Assembly (NCBI RefSeq): GCF_006094395.1
Contig: NZ_CP035291.1
Location: 2,046,001-2,110,000, forward strand
DNA: 64,000 nucleotides
Source: Staphylococcus haemolyticus
GTDB lineage: Bacteria > Bacillota > Bacilli > Staphylococcales > Staphylococcaceae
Reading direction: 5' to 3'
Under the pieces are notes generated by a model. That model searched no databases. It worked only from the letters and a program-made list of their open reading frames with translations, and was not told where the DNA came from. A program made the translations under genes and the position numbers. Shown here one piece after another: positions 9,824 through 19,961 of the stretch (positions within the stretch are counted from its first letter, which is position 1; each line of letters opens with the position of its first letter).

Positions 9824-10909
9824 TTATTTTTTATCATGTTGATCAACACCATTATCACCGTGATGTTGTTCATTCTTTTTTGTTATTAAATTAAGTATCG
9901 GACGGTAACTATCATCAATCAAACCTGTAAATTCAACAATCAATTCAATTGTGATAACAATTAAAATGAACATTAGGAGTACACCTAAAGGTTGAGATAA
10001 GTATAAAATGATACTTGATAAACTAAATAAAATCGCTATTGAATAAATTAATAATACTGTTTGTCTATGGCTATATCCTAAAGCTAAAAGTTTATGATGC
10101 AAATGCGATTTGTCTGCTTGCATAATATGCTGACCATTTCGCATTCTTCGAATCATTGCAAATAACGTATCAATAAATGGTACAGCTAAAATCACAATTG
10201 GGAAAAACAATGAAATAAATGTAATGTTCTTAAAACCAAGTAAGGATAGAAAACCAATGATAAATCCTATCAGTAGCGCTCCGCTATCCCCTAAAAAGAT
10301 CTTAGCCGGGTGAAAGTTGAAACATAGAAATCCTAATAATGATCCTATTAGTACACTACAAATCATGATAATAAATACATTAGCTTGTAAAATCGCAATA
10401 AAAGCAATTGTAATTAGACCAATTGCAGATACTCCAGAAGCCAGTCCGTCTAAACCATCAATTAAATTGATAGCATTAGTTATCGCCACAATCCAAATAA
10501 TGGTAATCGGTATACTTAATATTCCAAAATGAATTGTCGGGCCCATAGGAAACGAAATAAAATCTATTGTAATTCCATAAAATGCTACGATTGAAGCTGC
10601 GACAATTTGACCAATCAACTTTAAAATAGGCTTCAAATCATAAATATCATCAATTAGTCCTACTAAATACATAACTATAGCCCCCATAACTAAGGGCTTA
10701 ACTTCTCTTTCAATCGGATGTCCAAGCCAGATTCCTATTAAGAAAGAAAGTAGTATAACAGTACCACCCAATACTGAAACTGGTTTTGTATGTACTTTTC
10801 TAAAATTTGGCCTATCTACTAAATCAAATTTAATAGAGACCTTTATAATCATAGGTGTTAATATTAAACTGATTACCAATGTTACAGCAATAAGTAGTAA
10901 AGTATACAT
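9824..10909 (-). CDS. tagO: Undecaprenyl-phosphate GlcNAc-1-phosphate transferase TagO
   Basis: The first enzyme of wall teichoic acid synthesis transfers GlcNAc-1-P from UDP-GlcNAc to undecaprenyl phosphate on the cytoplasmic face. 361 residues with about 11 membrane segments. Family motifs: LVGLIDDIYDL (Asp pair), NAINLIDGLDGLA, FLGDSGALLIGF and the nucleotide-binding HLHHKLL. A charged tail (EQHHGDNGVDQHDKK) ends the protein. Also called tarO or llm in staphylococci. Monocistronic, convergent with yigZ. Confidence 0.95.
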   Translation of the reverse strand: MYTLLLIAVTLVISLILTPMIIKVSIKFDLVDRPNFRKVHTKPVSVLGGTVILLSFLIGIWLGHPIEREVKPLVMGAIVMYLVGLIDDIYDLKPILKLIGQIVAASIVAFYGITIDFISFPMGPTIHFGILSIPITIIWIVAITNAINLIDGLDGLASGVSAIGLITIAFIAILQANVFIIMICSVLIGSLLGFLCFNFHPAKIFLGDSGALLIGFIIGFLSLLGFKNITFISLFFPIVILAVPFIDTLFAMIRRMRNGQHIMQADKSHLHHKLLALGYSHRQTVLLIYSIAILFSLSSIILYLSQPLGVLLMFILIVITIELIVEFTGLIDDSYRPILNLITKKNEQHHGDNGVDQHDKK

Positions 10910-11273
10910 CAGTTCACCTTCAATAAATCTCTTTTAATTTTACATATTTGCGAGTTATCTATTCATTCTATTTAAACAATTTTCAAATCATTTTTGTATT
11001 GGACTATAGTTGTAAATTACTAACTATTCTTTAAATAGTTCATTAAACTTCAACTATTTTACCCTATTTCTTCAAATTAATCCTTATTTTTTAATTAATT
11101 GTAAATTTTTTGTAAAGATAATCAATTTATATCATATCATTTCAGTATTCATTTGAATATAAAAGTTCAAATATTCTATCTATTTTATTTATGTTATCTG
11201 ATACAACTTAATGACAAATGGTAAGTTTTCACTTACAATAACTAATGGTTAAATTAAAGGAGTCGATTCCAAT
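10910..11273. other. Divergent intergenic region tagO/gdpS
   Basis: 364 bases of very A/T-rich sequence between divergent genes. It must contain both promoters, but no -35/-10 pair stands out. No ORF, palindromic operator or riboswitch was recognised. Confidence 0.5.
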
Positions 11274-12344
11274 ATGATTGAATCTATCATTTATAATGTT
11301 GCAGTTATGGTAGCTGGCATTTATTTATTTCATCGATTACAATATTCCGAAAATAAAATAATGGTCTTTTCAAAAGGCTATGTCACTGTATTAATGACGA
11401 TTGTTGCACTGCTACTTGCAGCTTATCCAATTCCATTCCATCAAGAGTATTTAGTTCATTTAACATTTGTCCCATTGTTATTTTTAGGACGCTTTACTAA
11501 TATGGGCTATACGCTTGTATCGGCAGTTATCGTTGCTTTAGTAGAAGTGTTCGCATTTGGAAACTCACTTCTTTATGGTGTAGTACTTATTGTAATAGGT
11601 ATCATTGTAAGTATGGTTGGACCTTTTTTAAAACAAAATGACATTGTAGCTTTAGTTATTTTAAATTTGATTAGTGTTATTATTTTACTTATTTTATCTA
11701 TCTTTAGTCCGCTATATGATCTTACAGAAATCGCATTTTTAGTCCCAATTTCATTCGTTTTAACCATCGCTTCTGCAATTACATTTGTCGATATGTGGCA
11801 CTTCTTCTCATTAGTCACACGCTATGAAAATGAAGATAAGTATGACTATCTTACTGGACTAGGTAATGTAAAAGAATTTGATAGACATTTAAATCATGTA
11901 TCTCAGATTGCTGAGGATAAAAATGAAAGTCTTGCCTTATTATTAATTGATATAGATGGTTTTAAAGATGTAAATGATACGTATTCACATAAATCTGGAG
12001 ATGCTGTGCTCAAACAAATGTCACAGTTATTGAAGAATTATGTACCAAAGCAGTTTCAAATTTTTCGTAATGGGGGCGAAGAATTTTCAGTCGTGATTCG
12101 TAATTACTCATTGGATCAAAGCGTTAAATTAGCTGAAAATATTCGAACAGGTGTTGAAAAGTCTTCATTCCACTTACCAAATAAGGAAGTCATAAAATTA
12201 TCTGTCTCTATTGGTGTAGGTTACCTATCGCAAGATGACCATAAATCACAACGAAAAGTCTTCAAAGATGCCGATGATATGGTTCACGTTGCTAAGAATG
12301 AAGGTCGTAATCAAGTGATGTTTAATCCAATCATTAAGTTATAG
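11274..12344 (+). CDS. gdpS: Membrane GGDEF-domain protein GdpS
   Basis: 356 residues. Six or so membrane helices (about 1-180) precede a GGDEF domain (about 188-352) whose active-site loop is GGEEF at 267-271. In staphylococci this is the conserved GGDEF protein; published work links it to biofilm and virulence control apparently without need for cyclic-di-GMP, and staphylococci lack a usual c-di-GMP circuit. The motif itself looks catalytically possible. AAAGGAG lies ten bases before the ATG. Confidence 0.9.
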   Translation: MIESIIYNVAVMVAGIYLFHRLQYSENKIMVFSKGYVTVLMTIVALLLAAYPIPFHQEYLVHLTFVPLLFLGRFTNMGYTLVSAVIVALVEVFAFGNSLLYGVVLIVIGIIVSMVGPFLKQNDIVALVILNLISVIILLILSIFSPLYDLTEIAFLVPISFVLTIASAITFVDMWHFFSLVTRYENEDKYDYLTGLGNVKEFDRHLNHVSQIAEDKNESLALLLIDIDGFKDVNDTYSHKSGDAVLKQMSQLLKNYVPKQFQIFRNGGEEFSVVIRNYSLDQSVKLAENIRTGVEKSSFHLPNKEVIKLSVSIGVGYLSQDDHKSQRKVFKDADDMVHVAKNEGRNQVMFNPIIKL

Positions 12345-12356
12345 AAACGTAAAAGA

Positions 12357-12421
12357 AGTCAACATATTGATTAACCAAATTATTAATATATCTGGTTATC
12401 TAAATATGTTGACTTTTTTTA
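12357..12421 (+). terminator. Terminator after gdpS
   Basis: An 11-bp stem (AGTCAACATAT 12357-12367 with 12404-12414), a secondary TTAACCA/TGGTTA pairing inside, then a run of seven or more T. Confidence 0.9.
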
Positions 12422-12567
12422 TGTAATTATACTTAATTTCATGTTAGCAACGGCCTAGATGTAGTATGAATACCTAGCGTACTATTGCAAGTTGCGTGTG
12501 CAAGTTGTACACTTCAAATTGTCTATTGAAATAAATTTAATTATCTAATGTTACGGAGGTGCCGTTT

Positions 12568-13329
12568 ATGTCAGATTCAATCACTATTATCGATGAAAAT
12601 AAAGTGATTGATGTAGTTTTAATAGCTGGTAGAATTCTGCTAGAAGCTGGTGCGGAAACTTATCGTGTTGAAGATACGATGAATCGTATAGCTCATAGTT
12701 ATGGTTTACATGATACATATAGCTTTGTAACATCAACAGCCATTATCTTTTCACTCAATGATCGAACAAATACACGACTTATTAGAATCCGTGAACGTAC
12801 TACAGATTTAGAAAAAATCGCACTCACTAATAGTTTATCTAGAAAAATTTCCAGAAATGAATTAACCATTGATGAAGCAAAATCTGAATTTATTCATTTG
12901 CGCCGAGCATCATTGCAATATTCATTTTTACTAAACTTTTTTGCTGCTGCAATTGCCTGCGGATTCTTTTTATTCATGTTTGGCGGTGTAGCATCTGATT
13001 GCTGGATTGCTGTTATAGCTGGTGGAGCTGCTTTTCTCACTTTTAGTTTAGTACAGCGTTTTATTCAAATTAAATTCTTTTCAGAATTCGTTGCTTCCGC
13101 TGTCGTCATCACGATTGCAGCCACATTTACCAAACTTGGTATTGCCACGAATCAAAATATCATTACCATTTCAAGTGTAATGCCGCTTGTACCTGGTATA
13201 TTAATTTGTAATGCAATTCGAGATTTAATGGCTGGTGAATTATTAGCTGGGATGTCTAGAGGCGTGGAAGCTGCATTAACTTCATTCGCCATCGGTGCTG
13301 GTGTAGCCATCGTTTTACTAATTATTTAA
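12568..13329 (+). CDS. ThrE-type threonine/serine exporter, large subunit
   Basis: 253 residues. N-terminal cytoplasmic domain (about 1-110, with the family motif LEAGAETYRVEDTM) followed by five hydrophobic helices, including VMPLVPGILICNAIRDLMAGE. This is the N-terminal half of the Corynebacterium ThrE exporter; here the two halves are separate genes. Start set at ATG 12568 (GGAGGTG ten bases upstream); an in-frame GTG at 12559 lies inside the ribosome binding site. The substrate is inferred from the family. Confidence 0.82.
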   Translation: MSDSITIIDENKVIDVVLIAGRILLEAGAETYRVEDTMNRIAHSYGLHDTYSFVTSTAIIFSLNDRTNTRLIRIRERTTDLEKIALTNSLSRKISRNELTIDEAKSEFIHLRRASLQYSFLLNFFAAAIACGFFLFMFGGVASDCWIAVIAGGAAFLTFSLVQRFIQIKFFSEFVASAVVITIAATFTKLGIATNQNIITISSVMPLVPGILICNAIRDLMAGELLAGMSRGVEAALTSFAIGAGVAIVLLII

Positions 13330-13345
13330 GAAAGGCTGTTTATAA

Positions 13346-13840
13346 ATGTTATTTTATTTATTCCATTTTACAATTAGTTTCATTTCTACAGTACTCTTCT
13401 CAATTATCTTCAATGCACCGAAGCGACTACTCGCAGCATGTGGTTTTGTAGGTGCTGTAGCATGGACAATTTATCAATTCACTGTAGATATGGATTTAGG
13501 AAAAGTAGGTGCCTCATTTCTAGGAAGTTTAATACTCGGGTTACTTAGCCATGTTATGAGTCGTCGTTATAAGCGCCCTGTGATCATTTTTATAGTGCCC
13601 GGAATTATTCCACTTGTTCCAGGTGGAACTGCATATGAAGCAACACGTTATCTAGTCTCAAATGATTATACACAAGCAGTGAATACTTTCTTAGAAGTTA
13701 CACTTATTTCTGGTTCAATCGCATTCGGCATTTTAGTAGCAGAAATCCTCTACTATATTTACACACGTATAAAGCAGTATTATGATAAAATTAAAGGTAA
13801 AACATATAGAAAATCTTATAATATGAATAATAGAGTCTAA
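13346..13840 (+). CDS. ThrE-type exporter, small subunit
   Basis: 164 residues with four to five membrane helices and the family motif [17 protein letters not shown], equivalent to the C-terminal half of ThrE. It begins 16 bases after its partner, with AGAAAGG upstream, so the pair is surely cotranscribed and likely forms one transporter. The positively charged C-terminal tail is probably cytoplasmic. Confidence 0.82.
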   Translation: MLFYLFHFTISFISTVLFSIIFNAPKRLLAACGFVGAVAWTIYQFTVDMDLGKVGASFLGSLILGLLSHVMSRRYKRPVIIFIVPGIIPLVPGGTAYEATRYLVSNDYTQAVNTFLEVTLISGSIAFGILVAEILYYIYTRIKQYYDKIKGKTYRKSYNMNNRV

Positions 13841-13854
13841 GGGGATGTCTTGCT

Positions 13855-15084
13855 ATGAAAGCACAGCTTATAGATAGATTATCACGTTACGTAAAAATCG
13901 ATACACAATCTAATCCGGAATCTTCAACTACACCTTCAACTGAGAAGCAATGGGATTTATTGCGTTTATTACAACAAGAACTTGAAGGTTTTGGCTTAGA
14001 AACGAATCTCGACGACAATGGATATTTATTTGCGACGTTAGAAAGCAATGTATCTTTCGACGTCCCTACCGTTGGGTTCCTGGCACATGTTGATACATCA
14101 CCAGATTTTAATGCCAGCAATGTGAATCCTCAAATTGTAGAACAATATGATGGTAAAACAATTAAATTAGGTGATACTGGTCGAGTATTGAGCCAAGAAA
14201 CTTTTCCAGAATTAAAAAAACTTATAGGTCATACGCTAATGATTACTGACGGCACATCACTGTTAGGTGCAGATGATAAAGCTGGAGTTGTCGAAATCAT
14301 GGAAGCAGTAAAATATTTAATAGAGCACCCAGAAATCAAGCATGGTCGAATCCGTATCGCATTCACGCCAGACGAAGAAATTGGACGAGGTCCTCATAAA
14401 TTCGATGTGGAACGTTTCAATGCAGATTTCGCTTATACAATGGACGGCAGTGAATTTGGAGAATTACAATTTGAAAGTTTTAATGCCGCTGAGGCTAAGA
14501 TAACTACACATGGTGTGAATGTCCATCCAGGATCTGCTAAAAACATCATGGTCAATGCTATCTCATTAGGCCATCAATTTCATAGTCTACTACCCGCTGG
14601 CGAAGTTCCTGAACGTACGGAAGACTATGAGGGATTTTATCATTTGATGAAATTCGAAGGTAATGTTGAAAAAGCAACATTACAATATATCATTCGTGAT
14701 CATGATAGAGAATCATTCGAATTACGTAAGAAAAAATTATTAGAAATTCGTGACGATATTAATGTCCATTATGAAGATTTCCCAGTAAAAGTAGATATAG
14801 AAGATCAATATTATAATATGGCTGAAAAGATTGAACCACATCCATATATTATTGATATTCCTAAAAAAGTGTTCAATGATTTAAATATAGAACCAAACAC
14901 TGCACCTATTCGTGGTGGAACTGATGGTTCACAATTATCATTTAAAGGCTTACCAACTCCTAATATATTTACAGGTTGCGGTAATTTCCATGGACCTTTT
15001 GAATATGCATCTATCGATGTAATGGAGAAGGCAGTGCAAGTCATCATTGGTATTGCTCAAGAAGTCACACATCACCATAAATAA
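13855..15084 (+). CDS. pepT: Peptidase T (tripeptide aminopeptidase)
   Basis: An M20 zinc peptidase of 409 residues that removes the N-terminal residue from tripeptides. Zinc ligands and catalytic residues are visible: LAHVDTSPD (His and Asp), LLGADDKAG (bridging Asp), TPDEEIGRG (catalytic Glu and ligand), YTMDGSE (Asp) and [10 protein letters not shown] (His). Starts 15 bases after the exporter genes with AAGGGGATG upstream, so it may be read through from them. Cytoplasmic. Confidence 0.95.
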   Translation: MKAQLIDRLSRYVKIDTQSNPESSTTPSTEKQWDLLRLLQQELEGFGLETNLDDNGYLFATLESNVSFDVPTVGFLAHVDTSPDFNASNVNPQIVEQYDGKTIKLGDTGRVLSQETFPELKKLIGHTLMITDGTSLLGADDKAGVVEIMEAVKYLIEHPEIKHGRIRIAFTPDEEIGRGPHKFDVERFNADFAYTMDGSEFGELQFESFNAAEAKITTHGVNVHPGSAKNIMVNAISLGHQFHSLLPAGEVPERTEDYEGFYHLMKFEGNVEKATLQYIIRDHDRESFELRKKKLLEIRDDINVHYEDFPVKVDIEDQYYNMAEKIEPHPYIIDIPKKVFNDLNIEPNTAPIRGGTDGSQLSFKGLPTPNIFTGCGNFHGPFEYASIDVMEKAVQVIIGIAQEVTHHHK

Positions 15085-15095
15085 ATATAATAAAT

Positions 15096-15144
15096 AAGGC
15101 AAACCACAATTACCATGCTTATATAGGTAATTGCAGTTTGCCTT
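15096..15144. terminator. Bidirectional terminator between pepT and glycerate kinase
   Basis: AAGGCAAAC (15096-15104) pairs with GTTTGCCTT (15136-15144); inner CAATTACC pairs with GGTAATTG across one mismatch. The T-run on the plus strand is short (TTTT). Confidence 0.85.
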
Positions 15145-15159
15145 TTGTTAGTTATTCAT

Positions 15160-16281
15160 TTATGCATTATTTAATGTCGTTTTTAATAATCTAAGTGCTT
15201 GAACAGTAAAGTGTCGGATTTGTATACCCATTTTAAAGTCTGTGTATCTTTCTGGCATCTCAACGAAAGTATTAAACATTGCTGTAACATGGTACTGATC
15301 AAAGACATCAAATTTGTCATCAGTCGCACAAATAGCAATCGCAGGTTTATCATGTTTTTGCGCTAATTCTGCAATTGTTAAAGTTGTTGTTTCAAGTAAG
15401 TGATCCTCTTCTTTAACACCTTCACCAAAGATGATTAAATCCGCCTGAGAAACTAAATCATCTAAATGTGTTATTTGGTTAACCAATTCATGACTTGTTA
15501 ATATTTCAGCATCATACAATCCATTTAATAATGCTGCAATACCACCACCAGCGCCGCCTCTTTCGATAGGACCCATAGCAATTTTCATTTCATTTTTAAC
15601 AAGCTCACTGAAGTACCAAATTAAATTATCTATTTCTGCAGCTTTTTCTCGTGTCAATTGATGTGTTTCATACGTCTTCATAATTTCACTATGCTTACCA
15701 TATAATTTACTAGAAAAATCAGACATCAATTGAATATGTGCATCCTTGAAATTTTGAGGTATTGCAGAAAAATCAATTCGACGAATAAATTTAATCACTT
15801 GAGCACCTTCACGTGCATCTAGAAGTTCTCCTTCATCATTATAGAATTGAGCACCTAAAGCTTGCATCATCCCAATACCACCATCGAAACTATCGATGCC
15901 ACCAAGTGAAATAACAATGTTATCGGCTCCATTATTCAGTGCATCTATAATTACTTCTCCTAAACCGTAACTTGAACGTTGTTCAACCGGTTTTTGTCCT
16001 TTTATAAATAAATTCCCCTCAATTATAGTTAATCCTTGTTCAGTTTGACCATAAACTGTTTCGACTTCCTTCATATCCGCATCATGCACATTCACTCTAT
16101 ATTTCGTACCTGATTGCCATAAGAACACCGAATCCATTAATTCATGACGCCCATTAAATAATGGCACTTGTACAATATCAGCATCTTCAATTTGACTGGC
16201 TACCGCTTCTTCAACGAAACGATTCGCTTGATAACTTGAGATTATACCGTTAAATTCATCCATTGCTACTAATATTTTCAT
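15160..16281 (-). CDS. glxK: Glycerate kinase
   Basis: Phosphorylates glycerate at the expense of ATP. 373 residues of the GarK/GlxK family: N-terminal KILVAMDEFNGIISS, glycine-rich IVISLGGIDSFDGGIGMM (about 118-135), ERGGAGGGIAALLNG (about 243-257) and DLIIFGEGVKEED. In the family an Asp or Ser normally starts the KGS/TDS motifs; here the first loop reads ISSYQANRF. Product (2- or 3-phosphoglycerate) not predictable. Monocistronic. Confidence 0.88.
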   Translation of the reverse strand: MKILVAMDEFNGIISSYQANRFVEEAVASQIEDADIVQVPLFNGRHELMDSVFLWQSGTKYRVNVHDADMKEVETVYGQTEQGLTIIEGNLFIKGQKPVEQRSSYGLGEVIIDALNNGADNIVISLGGIDSFDGGIGMMQALGAQFYNDEGELLDAREGAQVIKFIRRIDFSAIPQNFKDAHIQLMSDFSSKLYGKHSEIMKTYETHQLTREKAAEIDNLIWYFSELVKNEMKIAMGPIERGGAGGGIAALLNGLYDAEILTSHELVNQITHLDDLVSQADLIIFGEGVKEEDHLLETTTLTIAELAQKHDKPAIAICATDDKFDVFDQYHVTAMFNTFVEMPERYTDFKMGIQIRHFTVQALRLLKTTLNNA

Positions 16282-16590
16282 CTGTTAATCACCTCATGCC
16301 ATTTTCTTTATTTATATATTGATTTAGATGTTATACATTCGACTTCACTTTCACATTATACATGGGTTGTCTCTACTTTTCATAATAATAGCTGTTGCAA
16401 ATAGATAAATAAAAACAGGAGTGACACGGAATTCATCTAGAATTCATTGCCCACTCCTGCATGGATGACTAGAGCTGAGAAGCCATTGTGTGGCCAGTCT
16501 CTCAGATTTGTCAGCTACTGCGCTTTATAATGCAGTCTAAACTATTTTTTTAACCTAATCGCGTTTACTATTTTTAATTGTTGATAGTTG
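16282..16590. other. Intergenic region upstream of glycerate kinase
   Basis: 309 bases. It holds a member of the dispersed repeat family (16412-16538). The rest is unstructured A/T-rich sequence that must include the glxK promoter. Confidence 0.55.
16412..16538 (-). repeat. Dispersed intergenic repeat copy 2
   Basis: AGGAGTGACACGGAATTC...GAATTCATTGCCCACTCCT forms the palindromic stem. The flanking segment, read on the minus strand, carries CAGTAGCTGAC...CTAGTCATCCATGC, matching the long copy at 60493-60703 (CAGTAGCTGAC...CTAGTCATCCTTGC). Downstream of brxC. Confidence 0.75.
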
Positions 16591-16911
16591 TTATTCTTCA
16601 GCTTGAGCTAATGAAGATACATTAATATCACTGTGACTAGCATTCCAAGTTGCTTCTCCATCAATAAAATAGAATGCTTGTGGCGATTCATGTTTCACAT
16701 TTGTCTTTTCAGCGATATAGTCAGAAAGTTTTCTTTCTTCTTGAACGACTAAGTAATAGCCATCCATATCTCTTTCATATAAAAATTTATTAAATTGATC
16801 GTATGCATCTGCTGAGATTGGACAAGTATCACTATGTTTTAATACAAATACATATTTATTATCTTTAAGTACTTGCTCAAACTGGTCAATCGAACTCAGC
16901 TTTATAGCCAT
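16591..16911 (-). CDS. brxC: Monothiol bacilliredoxin BrxC (YtxJ family)
   Basis: 106 residues with a thioredoxin-like fold and the active-site sequence SDTCPISADAYDQF near residue 30, the YtxJ/BrxC pattern in which a single Cys removes bacillithiol from S-thiolated proteins. Start set at the ATG at 16911, preceded by GAGGTG; an in-frame GTG nine bases upstream is part of the ribosome binding site. The acidic C-terminal tail is usual. Confidence 0.86.
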   Translation of the reverse strand: MAIKLSSIDQFEQVLKDNKYVFVLKHSDTCPISADAYDQFNKFLYERDMDGYYLVVQEERKLSDYIAEKTNVKHESPQAFYFIDGEATWNASHSDINVSSLAQAEE

Positions 16912-17043
16912 TCTATTCACCTCTAAAATTATTTATGCCCATGTTGCTCTTTATAATCATTATAAACTACTCAATGGGTTCAATTATACACATTTCAAAG
17001 TCCATTGTTAACCAAAAATTTTAATTTTATCAACTATGTCTAT

Positions 17044-17919
17044 CTATTGCTTTTTTAACTTTTTCAAATCTTCGTAAAAATCATTATTATCCTTACTTAA
17101 TTCTTTACCCGTTTTCGGTAACTTTTCTACATCAATTTTAGAAAGTTTTTTCTCTATTTCAATTGTAGTTTCTCGCGTATCATAGTAATTCAATAAATTA
17201 TAATACATTTCAATCGCATTTTTGCGAGCACTGTTGACTTTTGGGTCAGTAATATTGGTTTGGTTTAATTCTGAAATTTGCTTCTCAATTAACGGTTTAA
17301 TATGTTCGTCAATTGCTTTCTTAGAATTACTATCATCACTTTCTAAGTATTTTTGTGCAGCTTCTTTAAGATTTTGATTGTTACTTTCAATTTTAGATGT
17401 TAACTGATTGGCATCTTCTTGATTATTTGCCTTTTTAATTTGCGTTTCTACTTGTGAGCGATTACTTTCAAATAACTTTGTATAATCCAAGATATCTTCA
17501 TTCGCCTTAATTGACTTATTACATAAATCTACAAAGGTTTTAATATCATATATAGATTGTTTTTCCTGTTTTACATTTTCTAAGTACTTGTTCTTTAAGT
17601 CTTTAACATCTTGATGTTCAGCTGGTAATTGTTTAGCTGACTTTTCATATTTTTTAAATTGAGGAATTAAGTGTTTGTTAATATCTTTCTTTAGTGCTTC
17701 AAACTCTCTTTTATTCTTATCAGTGGTGTCCGTCTTGCTCAATTGATCCAATTGTTTCAAGTGAATCTTGTCCATTAAAGTTTTAAGATCTTCCTTCTCA
17801 TCTTCAACCTTATTAAGTTGTGTTTGAAAATCCTTTAAGTCCGCGCTACTTTGATTGCCACATGATGAGAGCAATATGCCACATATCAACATTATAGAAA
17901 GTATTGCTAATTTCTTCAT
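17044..17919 (-). CDS. EMYY-motif lipoprotein
   Basis: 291 residues. Lipoprotein signal with lipobox LLSSC (Cys about 20), then an almost wholly helical, Lys/Glu/Asn-rich chain likely to form long coiled coils, with the eponymous NAIEMYYNLLNYYDT near residue 235. It is distantly like the YkyA family of wall-associated lipoproteins. No catalytic motif; function unknown. It should be anchored to the outer face of the membrane. Confidence 0.85.
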   Translation of the reverse strand: MKKLAILSIMLICGILLSSCGNQSSADLKDFQTQLNKVEDEKEDLKTLMDKIHLKQLDQLSKTDTTDKNKREFEALKKDINKHLIPQFKKYEKSAKQLPAEHQDVKDLKNKYLENVKQEKQSIYDIKTFVDLCNKSIKANEDILDYTKLFESNRSQVETQIKKANNQEDANQLTSKIESNNQNLKEAAQKYLESDDSNSKKAIDEHIKPLIEKQISELNQTNITDPKVNSARKNAIEMYYNLLNYYDTRETTIEIEKKLSKIDVEKLPKTGKELSKDNNDFYEDLKKLKKQ

Positions 17920-18028
17920 AAATGCACTCCTATCAACACGTATTATACCTAAAGCTATTTATATTGAAAATGATTTGTGTTATAGTATTTCAGAATTTGT
18001 CAAAACTTATAATTTAAAGGAGATACGA

Positions 18029-18544
18029 ATGTACTCAACCGTTCAGCCTTTTATTCATGGCGACACTCAATCTGAATATGACACATTATATCAAACAACT
18101 AAAACATCATTATTCAACTTGCTAGATTCTCCTGTAAAGTTCGCGCAACATATTGGAGGCACAAGTCATTTTAATTATGCAACTGAACCCATTTTAGATG
18201 TTTTAATTGGTGTAAATAATTTACATGATATCACAGCTCTAGATGAGAAACGATTAAATTATTTAGGCTTTTATCGTCTCCATCACCCTTATAAAAAGAA
18301 AGTTATGATGGCTAAGTTCAATAATATGATTGATTTGAGACAAACCATTCGCCTACACATCATTCAAATGGACACAACCTTATTCAAACAGTATATTGAA
18401 GTAGACAAAGCACTTGCAACACAATCAGATATAGCACGTCACTTTTCAGAAAAAAAGGTTTCTATTATCCAACATACTAATTATATAAGACCATACGAAA
18501 ATCAAAAACAGAAATACTTTGAAGATATATTTCAAAAGTTGTAA
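18029..18544 (+). CDS. GrpB family protein (nucleotidyltransferase fold)
   Basis: 171 residues from the ATG at 18029, which has AAAGGAG seven bases upstream; the longer open frame to 17855 overlaps the divergent lipoprotein gene and is not used. GrpB-like sequence: HIGGTSHFNYATEPILDVLIGV resembles the family core, in which a Gly-Ser and an Asp pair mark the nucleotidyltransferase active site; here Gly-Thr replaces Gly-Ser. Biochemical role unknown. Confidence 0.72.
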   Translation: MYSTVQPFIHGDTQSEYDTLYQTTKTSLFNLLDSPVKFAQHIGGTSHFNYATEPILDVLIGVNNLHDITALDEKRLNYLGFYRLHHPYKKKVMMAKFNNMIDLRQTIRLHIIQMDTTLFKQYIEVDKALATQSDIARHFSEKKVSIIQHTNYIRPYENQKQKYFEDIFQKL

Positions 18545-18566
18545 AACTTTGAATTCTGTTGTCGTT

Positions 18567-18596
18567 TTCGCAAATCATCTATAAAATTGCTATAAT
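18567..18596 (+). promoter_or_regulatory. Putative murB promoter
   Basis: TTCGCA (18567-18572), 18 bases, TATAAT (18591-18596), 37 bases before the murB ATG. Consistent with a vegetative sigma-A promoter. Confidence 0.5.
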
Positions 18597-18633
18597 AAAA
18601 ATTAGATTATAGAAGAGAAGAAAGGATGTACTT

Positions 18634-19557
18634 ATGTTAAAGCAAGAAGACATCTTACAAGATTTAAAATCCTTAATACCTGAAGATATTATTAAAGTAA
18701 ATGAACCTTTAAAACGATATACATACACCGAGACAGGTGGAAATGCAGACTTTTATTTATCTCCCACTAAAAATGAGGATGTACAAGCTATTGTAAGATA
18801 CGCTAAAGAAAAAGATATCCCGGTCACATACCTCGGAAATGGGTCAAACATTATTATTCGTGAAGGCGGCATTCGTGGTATTGTTATTAGCTTATTATCA
18901 TTAAATCATATTAATGTTTCTGATGATGCTATTATTGCTGGAAGCGGTTCTGCAATTATAGATGTTTCACGTGCTGCTAGAGACCATGTGTTAACAGGTT
19001 TAGAATTTGCTTGTGGCATTCCAGGTTCTGTCGGAGGAGCTGTTTACATGAATGCTGGCGCATATGGTGGTGAAATCAAAGATTGTATCGACTACGCGCT
19101 TTGTGTTAATGAAGAAGGTGATTTAATTCAATTTACTAATAAAGAATTAGAATTAGATTACAGAAATAGTATTGTACAAAAGCAACATTTAGTTGTACTT
19201 GAAGCTGCATTCACACTTGAACCAGGAAAATTAGACGAAATTCAAGCGAAGATGGATGACTTAACTGAACGTCGTGAGTCTAAACAACCACTAGAATATC
19301 CATCATGTGGTAGTGTGTTCCAAAGACCACCCGGTCATTTTGCAGGAAAATTAATACAAGATTCTGATTTACAGGGTTATCGCGTTGGTGGCGTAGAAGT
19401 TTCTAAAAAACATGCAGGATTCATGGTTAATGTAGATAATGGAACAGCTACTGATTATGAAGATTTAATTCATCACGTACAAAAAGTAGTGAAAGAAAAA
19501 TTCGATGTCGAACTTCATCGTGAAGTTCGTATTATTGGAGAGCATCCTAAAGAATAG
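18634..19557 (+). CDS. murB: UDP-N-acetylenolpyruvoylglucosamine reductase
   Basis: MurB reduces UDP-GlcNAc-enolpyruvate to UDP-MurNAc with NADPH and FAD, a committed step of peptidoglycan synthesis. 307 residues. FAD-binding signature [17 protein letters not shown] (about 69-85), [20 protein letters not shown] (about 129-148), and [10 protein letters not shown] with the catalytic Ser (about 227-236) as in type II MurB. Own promoter, AAAGGATG before ATG. Essential housekeeping gene. Confidence 0.97.
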   Translation: MLKQEDILQDLKSLIPEDIIKVNEPLKRYTYTETGGNADFYLSPTKNEDVQAIVRYAKEKDIPVTYLGNGSNIIIREGGIRGIVISLLSLNHINVSDDAIIAGSGSAIIDVSRAARDHVLTGLEFACGIPGSVGGAVYMNAGAYGGEIKDCIDYALCVNEEGDLIQFTNKELELDYRNSIVQKQHLVVLEAAFTLEPGKLDEIQAKMDDLTERRESKQPLEYPSCGSVFQRPPGHFAGKLIQDSDLQGYRVGGVEVSKKHAGFMVNVDNGTATDYEDLIHHVQKVVKEKFDVELHREVRIIGEHPKE

Positions 19558-19586
19558 CAACTATATATGTTGATGGGAGACGATGA

Positions 19587-19904
19587 ATGATGCCAAAGGT
19601 TTATGGCTCACTTGTAGACAATGAAACACGATGCACACATTACCATACTTTTTTAGATGTTATAGCAATAAAATTCAAATGCTGCAATAAATATTATCCG
19701 TGTTATCAATGTCACGAAGAACACGAAACACACCCTATCAAAAGATGGTCAGAACAAGAATTTGATGAAAAGGCAATTATGTGTGGTGTATGTAAACATG
19801 AAATGTCTATTCAAGATTATATGATGACAGAGCTATGTCCTAAATGCCAAGCACATTTTAATAGTCGTTGTAAATTCCACTATCATTTATATTTTGAATT
19901 ATAA
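19587..19904 (+). CDS. CHY zinc finger protein
   Basis: 105 residues dense in Cys and His: CTHYHTFLDVIAIKFKCC, YYPCYQCHEEHE, CGVCKHEM, CPKCQAHFN and the final CKFHYHLYFEL. This is the CHY zinc-finger pattern, with several zinc ions likely. It follows murB by 29 bases with GGGAG before two tandem ATGs. Function unknown; bacterial members stand alone, unlike eukaryotic ubiquitin ligases with the same domain. Confidence 0.85.
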   Translation: MMPKVYGSLVDNETRCTHYHTFLDVIAIKFKCCNKYYPCYQCHEEHETHPIKRWSEQEFDEKAIMCGVCKHEMSIQDYMMTELCPKCQAHFNSRCKFHYHLYFEL

Positions 19905-19946
19905 TAAAGGCTTAGTAACGATTGAAAGATTGTTACTAAGCCTTTA
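19905..19946. terminator. Bidirectional terminator between CHY gene and sstD1
   Basis: A perfect 15-bp stem (19905-19919 with 19932-19946) around a 12-base loop. Overlaps the end of the CHY gene and lies 15 bases from the sstD1 stop. Confidence 0.9.
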
Positions 19947-19961
19947 TACTTTACGTTTTTA

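Noticed and set aside
10910..11273. Riboswitch or small RNA between tagO and gdpS
   Set aside because: Only low-complexity A/T sequence; no stable stems or known motifs by eye.
11274..12344. Evidence for a full cyclic-di-GMP system
   Set aside because: Only one GGDEF protein is present, with no EAL, HD-GYP or PilZ domain in the window; family knowledge says staphylococci lack the circuit.
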